The notes under the pieces are model-generated. The model had not been told where the DNA came from. It saw only the letters and a list, made by a program, of their open reading frames with translations, and searched no databases. Positions 26,907 to 35,069 of a DNA stretch of 62,935 bases are shown here, piece by piece (the stretch's first letter is position 1; each line of letters starts with the position of its first letter). The position numbers and the translations under genes are program-made. Location: contig JABSOM010000010.1 of NCBI GenBank assembly GCA_013215945.1, positions 64,001 through 126,935 of the forward strand. Direction: 5' to 3'. This DNA is from Campylobacteraceae bacterium. GTDB lineage: Bacteria > Campylobacterota > Campylobacteria > Campylobacterales > Arcobacteraceae.

Positions 26907-28115
26907 ATGTTTCCAGAGATTGAATTTGAAAGAATGAAAAGATTGCCAAATTATGTTTTTGCAGAGGTAAATAACATAAAAATGGAAGCACGACGAGCGG
27001 GCGAAGATATTATTGATTTTTCTATGGGAAATCCTGATGGTCCTGCCCCACAACATATTATTGATAAACTAAAAGAAGCAGCTAGCAAAGATAAAAATCA
27101 CGGTTATTCTTCAAGTGCTGGTATTTATAAACTAAGATTAGCTATTTGTAATTGGTATAAAAGAAAATACAATGTAGATTATTTAGATCCAGATAAACAT
27201 GCAGTTGCAACAATGGGTTCAAAAGAAGGTTATGTAAACCTAATTCAAGCAATAGTAAATGTAGGCGATGTAGCAGTAGTTCCCGATCCTACCTATCCTA
27301 TTCACTCTTATGCATTTATGTTAAGTGGTGCAGCTATTCACAAATTTGAATTGGCTTATGGAAAAGATTTTGCAGTTAATGAAGATGTGTTTTTTGAGCG
27401 TCTTCAAAAAACCTTGGATGAATCTATTCCAAAAGTAAAATATGTTTTGGTTAATTTTCCACATAACCCTACTTCAGCTACGGTTACACCAGAATTTTAT
27501 CAACGTTTGGTTGATTTAGCAAAAAAAGAACGTTTTTACATAATCTCAGATATTGCTTATGCAGATATTACTTTTGATGGATATAAAACTCCTTCAATTT
27601 TCGAGGCTATTGGTGCTATTGATGTTGCAGTTGAGAGTTTTACTTTAAGTAAATCTTACAATATGGCTGGCTGGAGAGTTGGTTTTATGGTAGGAAATGA
27701 AAGACTTATCGGGGCTCTTAAGAGAATTAAATCTTGGCTTGATTATGGAATGTTTACACCTATTCAAGTAGCAGCTACTGTTGCATTAGATGGTCCACAA
27801 GAATGTGTGGCTGAACATATTGAAAAATATAGAATAAGAAGAGATGTTTTATTAGAAGCATTTGAAGATGCAGGATGGGAAATGGACAAACCCAATGCTT
27901 CAATGTTTATTTGGGCAAAAATTCCAGAAAAAGCAAGACACTTAGGTTCAATGGAGTTTTCAAAACAACTCTTAACCCAAGCAAAAGTAGCAGTAAGTCC
28001 AGGTATTGGTTTTGGACATTATGGCGATGAATATGTTCGTATTGCATTGATTGAAAATGAAAAAAGAATCAGACAAGCGGCAAAAAATGTTAAAAAATAT
28101 TTAAAAACTTTATAA
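26907..28115 (+). CDS. PLP-dependent aminotransferase, AlaC / LL-DAP aminotransferase type
   Basis: 402 aa, fold-type I class I/II aminotransferase. N-terminal DFSMGNPDGPAPQHI, PLP lysine in ESFTLSKSYNMAGWR (about residue 251), NFPHNPTSA and the final Arg in VRIALIEN that binds the carboxylate. Closest in my memory are AlaC (glutamate-pyruvate transaminase) and the LL-diaminopimelate aminotransferases; the two cannot be separated by eye. It precedes hom by 17 bp, placing it in an amino-acid biosynthesis context. Confidence 0.85.
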   Translation: MFPEIEFERMKRLPNYVFAEVNNIKMEARRAGEDIIDFSMGNPDGPAPQHIIDKLKEAASKDKNHGYSSSAGIYKLRLAICNWYKRKYNVDYLDPDKHAVATMGSKEGYVNLIQAIVNVGDVAVVPDPTYPIHSYAFMLSGAAIHKFELAYGKDFAVNEDVFFERLQKTLDESIPKVKYVLVNFPHNPTSATVTPEFYQRLVDLAKKERFYIISDIAYADITFDGYKTPSIFEAIGAIDVAVESFTLSKSYNMAGWRVGFMVGNERLIGALKRIKSWLDYGMFTPIQVAATVALDGPQECVAEHIEKYRIRRDVLLEAFEDAGWEMDKPNASMFIWAKIPEKARHLGSMEFSKQLLTQAKVAVSPGIGFGHYGDEYVRIALIENEKRIRQAAKNVKKYLKTL

Positions 28116-28132
28116 AAAGTACAGGAAAAGAA

Positions 28133-29395
28133 ATGTTAAAAGTAGGAATAATTGGAGTAGGAACTGTTGGTGCAAGTGTTGCGAATATATTAAAAGATAA
28201 TGAAGATATTATCACAGCACGTGCAGGAAAAAAAATTGTTCCTGTTATTGGAGTGGTTAATAACTTAAAAAAAGACAGAAATGTCAGCATTGAGCTTACG
28301 GATGATATTAACAAAGTGCTTAACGATGATTCAATTGATGTAATTGTTGAATTAATGGGAGGCATTGAACTGCCTTTTGATGTTGTTAAAAAAGCACTTA
28401 AAAAAGGGAAAGCAGTGGTTACTGCTAATAAAGCCCTATTGGCTTACCACCGTTACGAGTTACAAGATTTAGCAGGGGAAACTCCTTTTGAATATGAAGC
28501 AGCAGTTGCTGGTGGGATTCCTATTATTAATGCATTAAGAGAAGGTTTAAGTGCCAATCATATTGAAAGTATAAAAGGTATCATGAATGGTACTTCAAAT
28601 TATATGCTTACGAAAATGATTAATGAAGGTATTGACTACGATTCTATTTTAAAAGAAGCCCAAGATTTAGGTTATGCTGAAGCTGATCCTACTTTTGATG
28701 TCGGTGGTTATGATGCTGCACATAAATTACTTATTTTAGCTTCTATTGCTTATGGAATTGATGCTAAACCTGAAGATATTTTAATTGAAGGTATTCAAAA
28801 TATTGCTCCTGCTGATGTAGATTTTGCAAAAGAATTTGATTATGCAATTAAACTTTTGGCAATTGCAAAAAAAGTAGGTTCAAAAATTCAATTACGAGTA
28901 CATCCTGTTCTTATTCCAAATACACAAATGATTGCAAGAGTAGATGGTGTTATGAATGGTATTTCTGTAATAGGAGATAAAGTTGGGGAAACAATGTATT
29001 CAGGACCAGGTGCAGGTGGAGATGCTACGGCTTCTGCTGTAGTTGCTAACTTAATTGATATTGCAAGAAAAGGAAAAGGTTCTCCTATGCTTGGATTTGA
29101 AAAATCTCATAACGAAGAATTAAGCCTAATGCCTAGAGAAGAAATTGAATCTAAATATTATATTCGATTAGAAATAGAAGATAAAGCAGGCGTTTTAGCA
29201 AAAATATCCTCTTTATTTGAAGAGAATAATATTTCAATTGAAAAAATGATTCAAAAACCCTTAGAAAACAATAATTCGAATTTATTATTAGCTACTCATA
29301 TCTCACTTGAAAAAGATATATCAAATGCATTAAGTGCATTAAAACAAACAAGTGAAGTTAAAAGCACACCTTCCATGATAAGAATAGAGGACTAA
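28133..29395 (+). CDS. hom: Homoserine dehydrogenase
   Basis: Reduces aspartate semialdehyde to homoserine for threonine and methionine synthesis. 420 aa: NAD(P) fold GIIGVGTVGASV at 5-16, catalytic domain GIMNGTSNYMLTKM and DVGGYDAAHKL (about 150-210), and a C-terminal ACT domain (about 343-420, YIRLEIEDKAGVLAKI) that should mediate threonine feedback inhibition. Typical length for the ACT-containing form. Confidence 0.96.
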   Translation: MLKVGIIGVGTVGASVANILKDNEDIITARAGKKIVPVIGVVNNLKKDRNVSIELTDDINKVLNDDSIDVIVELMGGIELPFDVVKKALKKGKAVVTANKALLAYHRYELQDLAGETPFEYEAAVAGGIPIINALREGLSANHIESIKGIMNGTSNYMLTKMINEGIDYDSILKEAQDLGYAEADPTFDVGGYDAAHKLLILASIAYGIDAKPEDILIEGIQNIAPADVDFAKEFDYAIKLLAIAKKVGSKIQLRVHPVLIPNTQMIARVDGVMNGISVIGDKVGETMYSGPGAGGDATASAVVANLIDIARKGKGSPMLGFEKSHNEELSLMPREEIESKYYIRLEIEDKAGVLAKISSLFEENNISIEKMIQKPLENNNSNLLLATHISLEKDISNALSALKQTSEVKSTPSMIRIED

Positions 29396-29429
29396 GCCTC
29401 TATTCACCCTATTTCTCAAAGGAGAAAAT

Positions 29430-30773
29430 ATGTCAAATGAATATTTACTCAAAGATGATATTCCATCCCTCTTAAAACAAATAGCCATTCCTGCATCTAC
29501 TGGAATGTTTTTTAATACTATGTACAATGTTGTCGATACTTTTTATGCAGGACTTATTTCTACCCAAGCTATTTCTGCACTTACTTTATCTTTTATGATA
29601 TTTTTTGTCATCATTGGTTTAGGATATGGATTTTCATCTGCTATTACTGCTTTAATTGGAAATGCTTTTGGGAAAAAGAAAAATCATCTGGCTTCCATCT
29701 ATGCCCATAAAGGTATTATGTTTTTTATCATATTAAGCCTTATACTTACTGTTGTAGGCTTTATAATATCGCCTTATATGTTTGAGGTTTTAGGGGCTAA
29801 AGATGAGTATTTAAGTGATGCTTATGCTTATATAGATGTTATTCTATATGGTACGATCTTTTTTATGATCAATTTTGCTTTAAATGCTATTTTAGTAGCA
29901 CGTGGAGATACAAAATCGTATAGAAACTCTTTGATTTTTGGTTTTTTTGCCAATTTAATCCTAAATCCTTTGTTTATTTATGGGTTTTTATTTATTCCAC
30001 CTATGGGTATTGCAGGACTTGCATTATCAACGGTTTTAATTCAATTCTTTAATAATCTTTATTTATTTAAAAAAGTATTAGATACAAAACTTATTCATTT
30101 TAATAAACTTGAATATTTTTTGCCTCATAAAAAAATATATCTTGATTTTATTCAACAAGGAACAGCATCATCTTTAAATATGTTAATTATGGCTTTTGGA
30201 TCTTTAATTCTGATGTATTTTGTAGCATCTTATGGAGTAAATGCAGTTGCTGGTTATGGAATAGGTTTTAGAGTTGAACAGTTAATGTTACTTCCAGCCC
30301 TTGGATTAAGTACTGCTGTTTTAACGCTTGTTGCTAATAATTATGGGGCAAAAAAATATGACAGAGTATATTTAATTGTTAAAAAAGCTTTTATTTATGG
30401 TTCTGTTATTTCTACATTTGGAATAGCTTTTTTGTATATATTTGGAAAATTGATTATTTCTCAGTTTGATGACAATCCAGAAGTAATTGCCTATGGTTAT
30501 GATTATATACTTATTGAAGTATGGATTTTTTATGCTTATATTATTTTGTTTATTTCTATTTCTACCTTGCAAGCCATTAAACAACCTAAAATGATATTTT
30601 ATATAGCTTTATACAGACAAATTATTGCAAAACTGTTGGTAGCTTATATTATTGTAATTTATTTAGAACTTGATTTTATTTATTTATGGGTAGGAATACT
30701 TGTAATGATTTATTCAGCTGCTATTTTTACCTTTATTTATACCAAAAAGAAATTAAAAACTCTGTGTAATTAA
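29430..30773 (+). CDS. MATE-family multidrug/Na+ efflux transporter
   Basis: 447 aa, about 12 membrane spans in two halves. N-terminal IPASTGMFFNTMYNVVDTFYAG is the MATE motif, and ALNAILVARGDTKSY and YGIGFRVEQLMLLPALGLSTAV are further family signatures. The last gene of the run; a strong terminator follows. Substrate unknown. Confidence 0.9.
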   Translation: MSNEYLLKDDIPSLLKQIAIPASTGMFFNTMYNVVDTFYAGLISTQAISALTLSFMIFFVIIGLGYGFSSAITALIGNAFGKKKNHLASIYAHKGIMFFIILSLILTVVGFIISPYMFEVLGAKDEYLSDAYAYIDVILYGTIFFMINFALNAILVARGDTKSYRNSLIFGFFANLILNPLFIYGFLFIPPMGIAGLALSTVLIQFFNNLYLFKKVLDTKLIHFNKLEYFLPHKKIYLDFIQQGTASSLNMLIMAFGSLILMYFVASYGVNAVAGYGIGFRVEQLMLLPALGLSTAVLTLVANNYGAKKYDRVYLIVKKAFIYGSVISTFGIAFLYIFGKLIISQFDDNPEVIAYGYDYILIEVWIFYAYIILFISISTLQAIKQPKMIFYIALYRQIIAKLLVAYIIVIYLELDFIYLWVGILVMIYSAAIFTFIYTKKKLKTLCN

Positions 30774-30775
30774 TG

Positions 30776-30809
30776 AAAAAAGAAGAGCATTATTATGCTC
30801 TTCTTTTTT
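30776..30809. terminator. Strong intrinsic terminator, bidirectional
   Basis: Perfect 15-bp stem AAAAAAGAAGAGCAT / ATGCTCTTCTTTTTT with a 4-nt loop TATT. The right arm ends in a U-run for the MATE gene and the left arm serves the oppositely directed lipoprotein gene. Confidence 0.88.
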
Positions 30810-30848
30810 AATGTAATATTCTTATGTTTACGGCAATAAAATAAGAAT

Positions 30849-31049
30849 TTACATAGAATCCATTTTTTTCTTTTTCATCATGGCTTCATCATCTTTCATC
30901 ATTCCATCTTTTTTCATCATTGTACTTTCTTTCTTCATCATAGTACTTTCGTTTTTCATCATACCATCATCCATATTGTCCGCTTTATTAGCACAACCTG
31001 CTATTACAAACGCAAGACCTAGTGTTACTACCATCATTAATTTTTTCAT
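30849..31049 (-). CDS. Met/Lys-rich small lipoprotein (MXKDX-repeat type)
   Basis: 66 aa. Lipoprotein signal MKKLMMVVTLGLAFVIAGC with lipobox at Cys19. The mature part consists of repeats of the form MMKKES/MMKKDG/MMKDDE. Related pentapeptide MXKDX-repeat proteins occur in proteobacteria. Methionine clusters of this kind bind Cu(I) in other proteins, and the adjoining two-component and DUF411/cytochrome genes favour a metal role. That is inference. Confidence 0.75.
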   Translation of the reverse strand: MKKLMMVVTLGLAFVIAGCANKADNMDDGMMKNESTMMKKESTMMKKDGMMKDDEAMMKKKKMDSM

Positions 31050-31069
31050 TGTTTCTCCCTTTAATATAC

Positions 31070-31654
31070 TTATTTTTCTATTGCTTCTACATCAATAGTA
31101 ATTTTTACTTTTTCACCTACAGCAAATCCACCAAATTCTAAAGCTTTGTTCCATGTAAGCCCAAAATCTGCCCGATTAATCTTGCTTACTAAAGTAAAAC
31201 CAACTCTGTTATTTCCCTTAAAATCTTTTATAACACCTAAGTCTTCAACATCAAATTGAACAACTTTACTTATATTTTTAATTTTTAATTCACCCGTCAT
31301 AACACCATGATTATCACTCATTTTTTTGTATTCAGCCATTTTAAAAGTCATTTTTGGATACATATTGGCTTGAAAAAAGTCTTTACTTCTTAAATGTTTA
31401 TCTCTTTTTTCGTTTTGAGTGTTTACTGATGCTAAATCAACTGTTGCATTAAAAGTATTAAAAGATTTTGTTTTGTAATCAAAATCAATAGCAGCTTCAT
31501 ATGTTTTAAAATTTCCTTTAACATTACTAATCATTAAATGTTTAATCGAAAAACCAACATTGCTGTGTGCAAAATCTAATTTGTGAACACTGGCATTTAA
31601 TGCCATGGTCCCCACAACACATAATGATCCTAAAATCCCAAGTACTTTATTCAT
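31070..31654 (-). CDS. YceI-family periplasmic lipocalin-like protein
   Basis: 194 aa with a signal peptide (about 1-22). YceI signatures include VHKLDFAHSNVGFSIKHLMISNVKG at the mature N-terminus, NFNATVDLASVNTQNEKRDKHLRSKDFF-like region and NRADFGLTWNKALEFGGFAVGEKV near the end. Members bind polyisoprenoids and are often induced by osmotic, base or metal stress. It lies 20 bp upstream of the Met-rich lipoprotein gene on the same strand and they are probably co-transcribed. Confidence 0.92.
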   Translation of the reverse strand: MNKVLGILGSLCVVGTMALNASVHKLDFAHSNVGFSIKHLMISNVKGNFKTYEAAIDFDYKTKSFNTFNATVDLASVNTQNEKRDKHLRSKDFFQANMYPKMTFKMAEYKKMSDNHGVMTGELKIKNISKVVQFDVEDLGVIKDFKGNNRVGFTLVSKINRADFGLTWNKALEFGGFAVGEKVKITIDVEAIEK

Positions 31655-31758
31655 ATTAACTCCTAAGGTTTTGATGAAATGATTTTATATATTTTTTGTG
31701 TAGAGAGTGTAAAGAATCTTTTTTTGCATTATTTTAGAATAAGTAGAATAATTATTTT

Positions 31759-32919
31759 TTATAATTTTAAAGTGAAGGTTGTTCCTATTTTTTCTTCTGA
31801 TTTTACTTGAATATTAATATTATATTCTTCACAAATGCGCTCAACTATACTTAAACCAATTCCAAAACCACCCTGTTCACTCGTTGCTCTGTAGTAACGT
31901 TTAAAAATATCTTTGATTTTATCTTTGTTAATTCCAATACCTGAATCTTCTATACTTAGAGTATTGTTTTTTAAAAAAATACTTATTTTCCCATCTATTT
32001 TATTGTATTTGATAGCATTATTTAATAAGTTTAAGAACAGCCTTTCAAAGTCTTCTTGTTTGATTTTATACAAAGTACTTTGCAAATCTAAAATAATATT
32101 TATCTTTTTTTGTTTTATTTGAGGAGATAAAGATTCTACTTGCTCTTTTATTAATAAAGATAAATCTAAGTCTAAATCAATTGAGTCTTTTTTTTCCTTG
32201 TTATTTTCTAAAAATAAGTAACGCAAATCTTTATAAATATCTGAAATTCTTTTTGCACTAATACGTATTCTTTGGATTTGTTTTGTGCTTAGATTATCAT
32301 TTTGAATGGACATTAAAATTGCAGTAAGAGGAGTATTTAATTCATGAGTACTGTCTTTGATAAAATTATTAAGTTTTATTCTCTCTTCTTTAATAGGTGC
32401 AATAAAAAGTTTTGCTAAATAAAATGCTAACAAAGTAACAAAAAAATAAATACTTGAAAAGAAAATAAAGATTTCTATTTGTAAATGTTCTACTTTATTC
32501 GTATAAGAATGTTCTTCAAGAGTAATATAATATACGCCTAAATGTCCTAGCGCTGAATCATCAGTAAGTACGTAGTTATTACCATGTTTACGAAAACTTA
32601 GATCAAAATCAATTTTATGTACAAGATTACCAAGAATTTTTTCTTTATTTACATTGTACAAAGCCATTTTGTATTTTTTGTTTGCTAATAAAATAGATGG
32701 ATCAAAATCATTGTTTGTCATATGTGCATAAATTATTTTTGAAGACAATAAAGAAACCTCATAATTCATATTTGATTTAATTAAATCAGCATAGAGTTTT
32801 TTTTCATTTTCATAATAAAAAAAAGCAATAATAAGTATTAAAATAAAAGAAGATCCTAAATATAAAAATAAAAACCTTAAGAGTGCTTTTTTTTCACCGC
32901 TAATTAAATTGATAGCCAA
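31759..32919 (-). CDS. Sensor histidine kinase of the metal-type two-component system
   Basis: 386 aa, two membrane spans (about 12-36 and 148-168) around a periplasmic sensor of about 110 residues. Phospho-acceptor His192 in DSTHELNTPLTAI, ATPase motifs LLNNAIKYN, IEDSGIGI and GGFGIGLSIV. The reading frame overlaps the regulator by 20 bp. The first available codon is TTG at 32919, only two bases after AGAGGA, so the exact start is uncertain. The setting next to DUF411/cytochrome suggests Cu or redox sensing. Confidence 0.85.
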   Translation of the reverse strand: MAINLISGEKKALLRFLFLYLGSSFILILIIAFFYYENEKKLYADLIKSNMNYEVSLLSSKIIYAHMTNNDFDPSILLANKKYKMALYNVNKEKILGNLVHKIDFDLSFRKHGNNYVLTDDSALGHLGVYYITLEEHSYTNKVEHLQIEIFIFFSSIYFFVTLLAFYLAKLFIAPIKEERIKLNNFIKDSTHELNTPLTAILMSIQNDNLSTKQIQRIRISAKRISDIYKDLRYLFLENNKEKKDSIDLDLDLSLLIKEQVESLSPQIKQKKINIILDLQSTLYKIKQEDFERLFLNLLNNAIKYNKIDGKISIFLKNNTLSIEDSGIGINKDKIKDIFKRYYRATSEQGGFGIGLSIVERICEEYNINIQVKSEEKIGTTFTLKL

Positions 32920-33553
32920 GTCCTCTTATGTTTATAATATGATCTGCACCAAGAATCTTTCTTAAATTTTTAATATAGGTTCTTATTGTTGAACCAAGAG
33001 GTGCTTCTTCATAAGCCCAAACATTTAAACAGATATTCTCAACGGAAAGCATTTTGTTTTTATTACGTATTAAATAGTCTAAAACATCTGCTTCTTTTTG
33101 AGATATTTTTATTTTTTTATTGTCTTTTTTTATTACTAATCTTTTTTTATCAAAAAATAAATCTTTTGCAATCTCTATTTCTTTGTTACTAATATTAAAA
33201 AGTCTTATCAGATTGTTTATTCTTAAATCCAATTCTTTTAAATCAAAGGGTTTTTTAATGTAATCATCACAACCTGCTTCAAAACCTTTTTCAACATCAC
33301 TAAGCATATCTAGGGATGTAATGAAAATAGCTGGAGTTAGTATAGATTTTTCACGTAAGTCTTTTAATAAAGTAAAACCATTAATACTAGGAACATTCAC
33401 ATCAAAAAGAAGCAAATCAAAGGTCTGGGAATACAAAAGACTTTCAGCATCGGCACCATTAAATACACTTATTACTTCATAATTATTTTTTAATAAATGT
33501 TCTTCTATAATCTCATTTAACATAGGATCATCTTCTAATAATAATATTTTCAT
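32900..33553 (-). CDS. OmpR-family response regulator
   Basis: 217 aa: receiver (acidic ED at 7-9, phospho-acceptor Asp in LLLFDVNVP near residue 51, Lys in YIKKPFDL) and winged helix (about 125-217, ending NIRGLGYQFN). First gene of the two-component operon, preceded by a TATAAT and divergently placed from the DUF411/cytochrome operon, which is its most likely target. In layout it resembles CrdRS/CusRS systems, but it cannot be assigned to either by eye. Confidence 0.87.
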   Translation of the reverse strand: MKILLLEDDPMLNEIIEEHLLKNNYEVISVFNGADAESLLYSQTFDLLLFDVNVPSINGFTLLKDLREKSILTPAIFITSLDMLSDVEKGFEAGCDDYIKKPFDLKELDLRINNLIRLFNISNKEIEIAKDLFFDKKRLVIKKDNKKIKISQKEADVLDYLIRNKNKMLSVENICLNVWAYEEAPLGSTIRTYIKNLRKILGADHIINIRGLGYQFN

Positions 33554-33659
33554 ACTTTTTCCTTGAAAAATTATATCATAAGTTTATTAGTAGAAGATAT
33601 ATTTACTCTCCACATAACTTGCACAAAAAACTGCTACAATTAAGGCTAAAAGGACAAAA
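33554..33659. promoter_or_regulatory. Divergent promoter region
   Basis: 106 bp between two divergent operons. The minus strand has TATAAT at 33570-33575 for the regulator; the plus strand has TACAAT at 33635-33640 for the DUF411 gene. No clear direct or inverted operator was found between them. Confidence 0.5.
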
Positions 33660-34115
33660 ATGATAAATATAAAATTACCAATATTAAAAAAATCTCTCTT
33701 AATACTTACTCTTTTAGCAAGTAATGTTTTCGCAATTGAAGGCAAAAAGATGACTGTTTATAAATCTCCTTTTTGTGGATGTTGCACAGAATGGACAAAA
33801 ATTATGGAAAAAAAGGGTTTTGATATTACGGTTATTAAAACAGAAGAAATGAATGAAATAAAAAATAAACTTAATATTAAAAACGAACATGCTTCTTGTC
33901 ACACAGCAATTGTAGATGGCTATTATATTGAAGGTCATGTAAATTATTCAGCAATTAAAAAACTTTTAAGCGAAAAACCAAGTAATATTGCAGGATTAAG
34001 TGTTCCAGGTATGGTTGTGGGAAGTCCAGGAATGGAATACAAAGATATTAAAAAACCTTATAATATTTTATCAATAAACAAAAAGGGAACAAGTAGTATT
34101 TACGAAAAACATTAA
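33660..34115 (+). CDS. DUF411 (CopG-like) periplasmic metal protein
   Basis: 151 aa with an N-terminal signal (about 1-25). Mature start MTVYKSPFCGCCTEW carries Cys39, Cys41 and Cys42; later ASCHTA and PGMVVGSPGME complete the DUF411 pattern. The family is thioredoxin-like, often found with copper-resistance genes; CopG of Vibrio and Pseudomonas binds copper through these cysteines. It adjoins the next cytochrome gene without any gap. Copper binding is a family-based inference. Confidence 0.85.
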   Translation: MINIKLPILKKSLLILTLLASNVFAIEGKKMTVYKSPFCGCCTEWTKIMEKKGFDITVIKTEEMNEIKNKLNIKNEHASCHTAIVDGYYIEGHVNYSAIKKLLSEKPSNIAGLSVPGMVVGSPGMEYKDIKKPYNILSINKKGTSSIYEKH

Positions 34116-34556
34116 ATGAAAAAGATTATTTTACTTCTTGTTTTTTTTCTTCTGCTTTTTTTATTAAATTATATTTACCTAACTCCAAGTGCTTATGATA
34201 AGCGCTGGTTTAATGAATCAAATGTAAATAAGGGAAAAAGTATTTTTTTAACAAATTGTGCCAGCTGTCATAAAGAGGATGCAAGTGGTACTAGATTATG
34301 GAAAAAAACAAATAAAGATGGGTTTTATCCCCCTCCTCCTTTAAATGGGCAAGCTCATACTTGGCATCATGATTATAATACTTTAGCAGAAATCATTACT
34401 AAAGGAGGCAAACTTTATAATGGGAAAATGCCTGCTTTTGAAAAAGAACTAAATAAAAATGATATTAAAAATGTAATCGCTTATTTTCAAAGTTTTTGGA
34501 AAGATGATGTTTATGATATTTGGAAAAGTATGAAAAAGAATAGTGATTTTGAATGA
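34116..34556 (+). CDS. Membrane-anchored mono-haem c-type cytochrome
   Basis: 146 aa: uncleaved N-terminal helix (about 4-22), haem motif CASCH at 48-52, and NGKMPAF with the likely distal Met ligand. GQAHTWHHDYNTL adds extra histidines. It starts directly after the DUF411 stop and forms one operon with it. Cytochromes of this type beside DUF411 are found in copper-oxidation or detoxification clusters. Electron partner unknown. Confidence 0.85.
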   Translation: MKKIILLLVFFLLLFLLNYIYLTPSAYDKRWFNESNVNKGKSIFLTNCASCHKEDASGTRLWKKTNKDGFYPPPPLNGQAHTWHHDYNTLAEIITKGGKLYNGKMPAFEKELNKNDIKNVIAYFQSFWKDDVYDIWKSMKKNSDFE

Positions 34557-34676
34557 TTTCTCTCTTATACCTTCTAATTAAATTATAAAAAGAGTACTTT
34601 GCCTTCAGATAGTTACTTTTTGTCTTTAAGGGCATTTAAAATTCGTTTATGAGTATTTTATAAATTGAGGGTAATA

Positions 34677-34717
34677 TCTTTTCATTAAATAATTATAATT
34701 ATTATTTAATGAAAAGA
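34677..34717. terminator. Long AT-rich terminator hairpin between convergent genes
   Basis: A perfect 17-bp stem (core TTTTCATTAAATAAT / ATTATTTAATGAAAA) with a 7-nt loop, between the cytochrome gene and the convergent RRM gene. Almost entirely A/T, so stability comes from length. Confidence 0.65.
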
Positions 34718-34744
34718 AAACTAAAGATTTAGTTCTCTTTTAAA

Positions 34745-35011
34745 CTAGTAAGATTGACCTGGTTTTTCTTCTCTTGGTTTTGCTTCATTGACTCTTAATG
34801 TTCTTCCATCACATTCATTTCCATTTAAAGCTTCAATTGCTTCGTTTCCTGCGAGAGATGTTTCCATTTCTATAAATCCAAAACCTTTAGATCTTCCAGT
34901 TTCTCTGTCTGAAATAATAGTAGAATTTTTTACAGCTCCAAATTTAGCAAAAACTTCTTCTAAATCTTTACTGTCCATTTTATACGACAAGTTCCCTACA
35001 TAAATATTCAT
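34745..35011 (-). CDS. RRM-domain RNA-binding protein
   Basis: 88 aa, a single RNA recognition motif. RNP2 IYVGNLSY at residues 3-10 and RNP1 KGFGFIEM at 43-50. Short C-terminal tail EEKPGQSY. Bacterial RRM proteins of this size are abundant in Campylobacterota and cyanobacteria, often linked to cold or mRNA localisation. Monocistronic. Role inferred only from the fold. Confidence 0.93.
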   Translation of the reverse strand: MNIYVGNLSYKMDSKDLEEVFAKFGAVKNSTIISDRETGRSKGFGFIEMETSLAGNEAIEALNGNECDGRTLRVNEAKPREEKPGQSY

Positions 35012-35069
35012 GTTATATTTCCTTTTTAGTATATAGAATTATACTAGCAAAAAAAATATAACAAATAGA

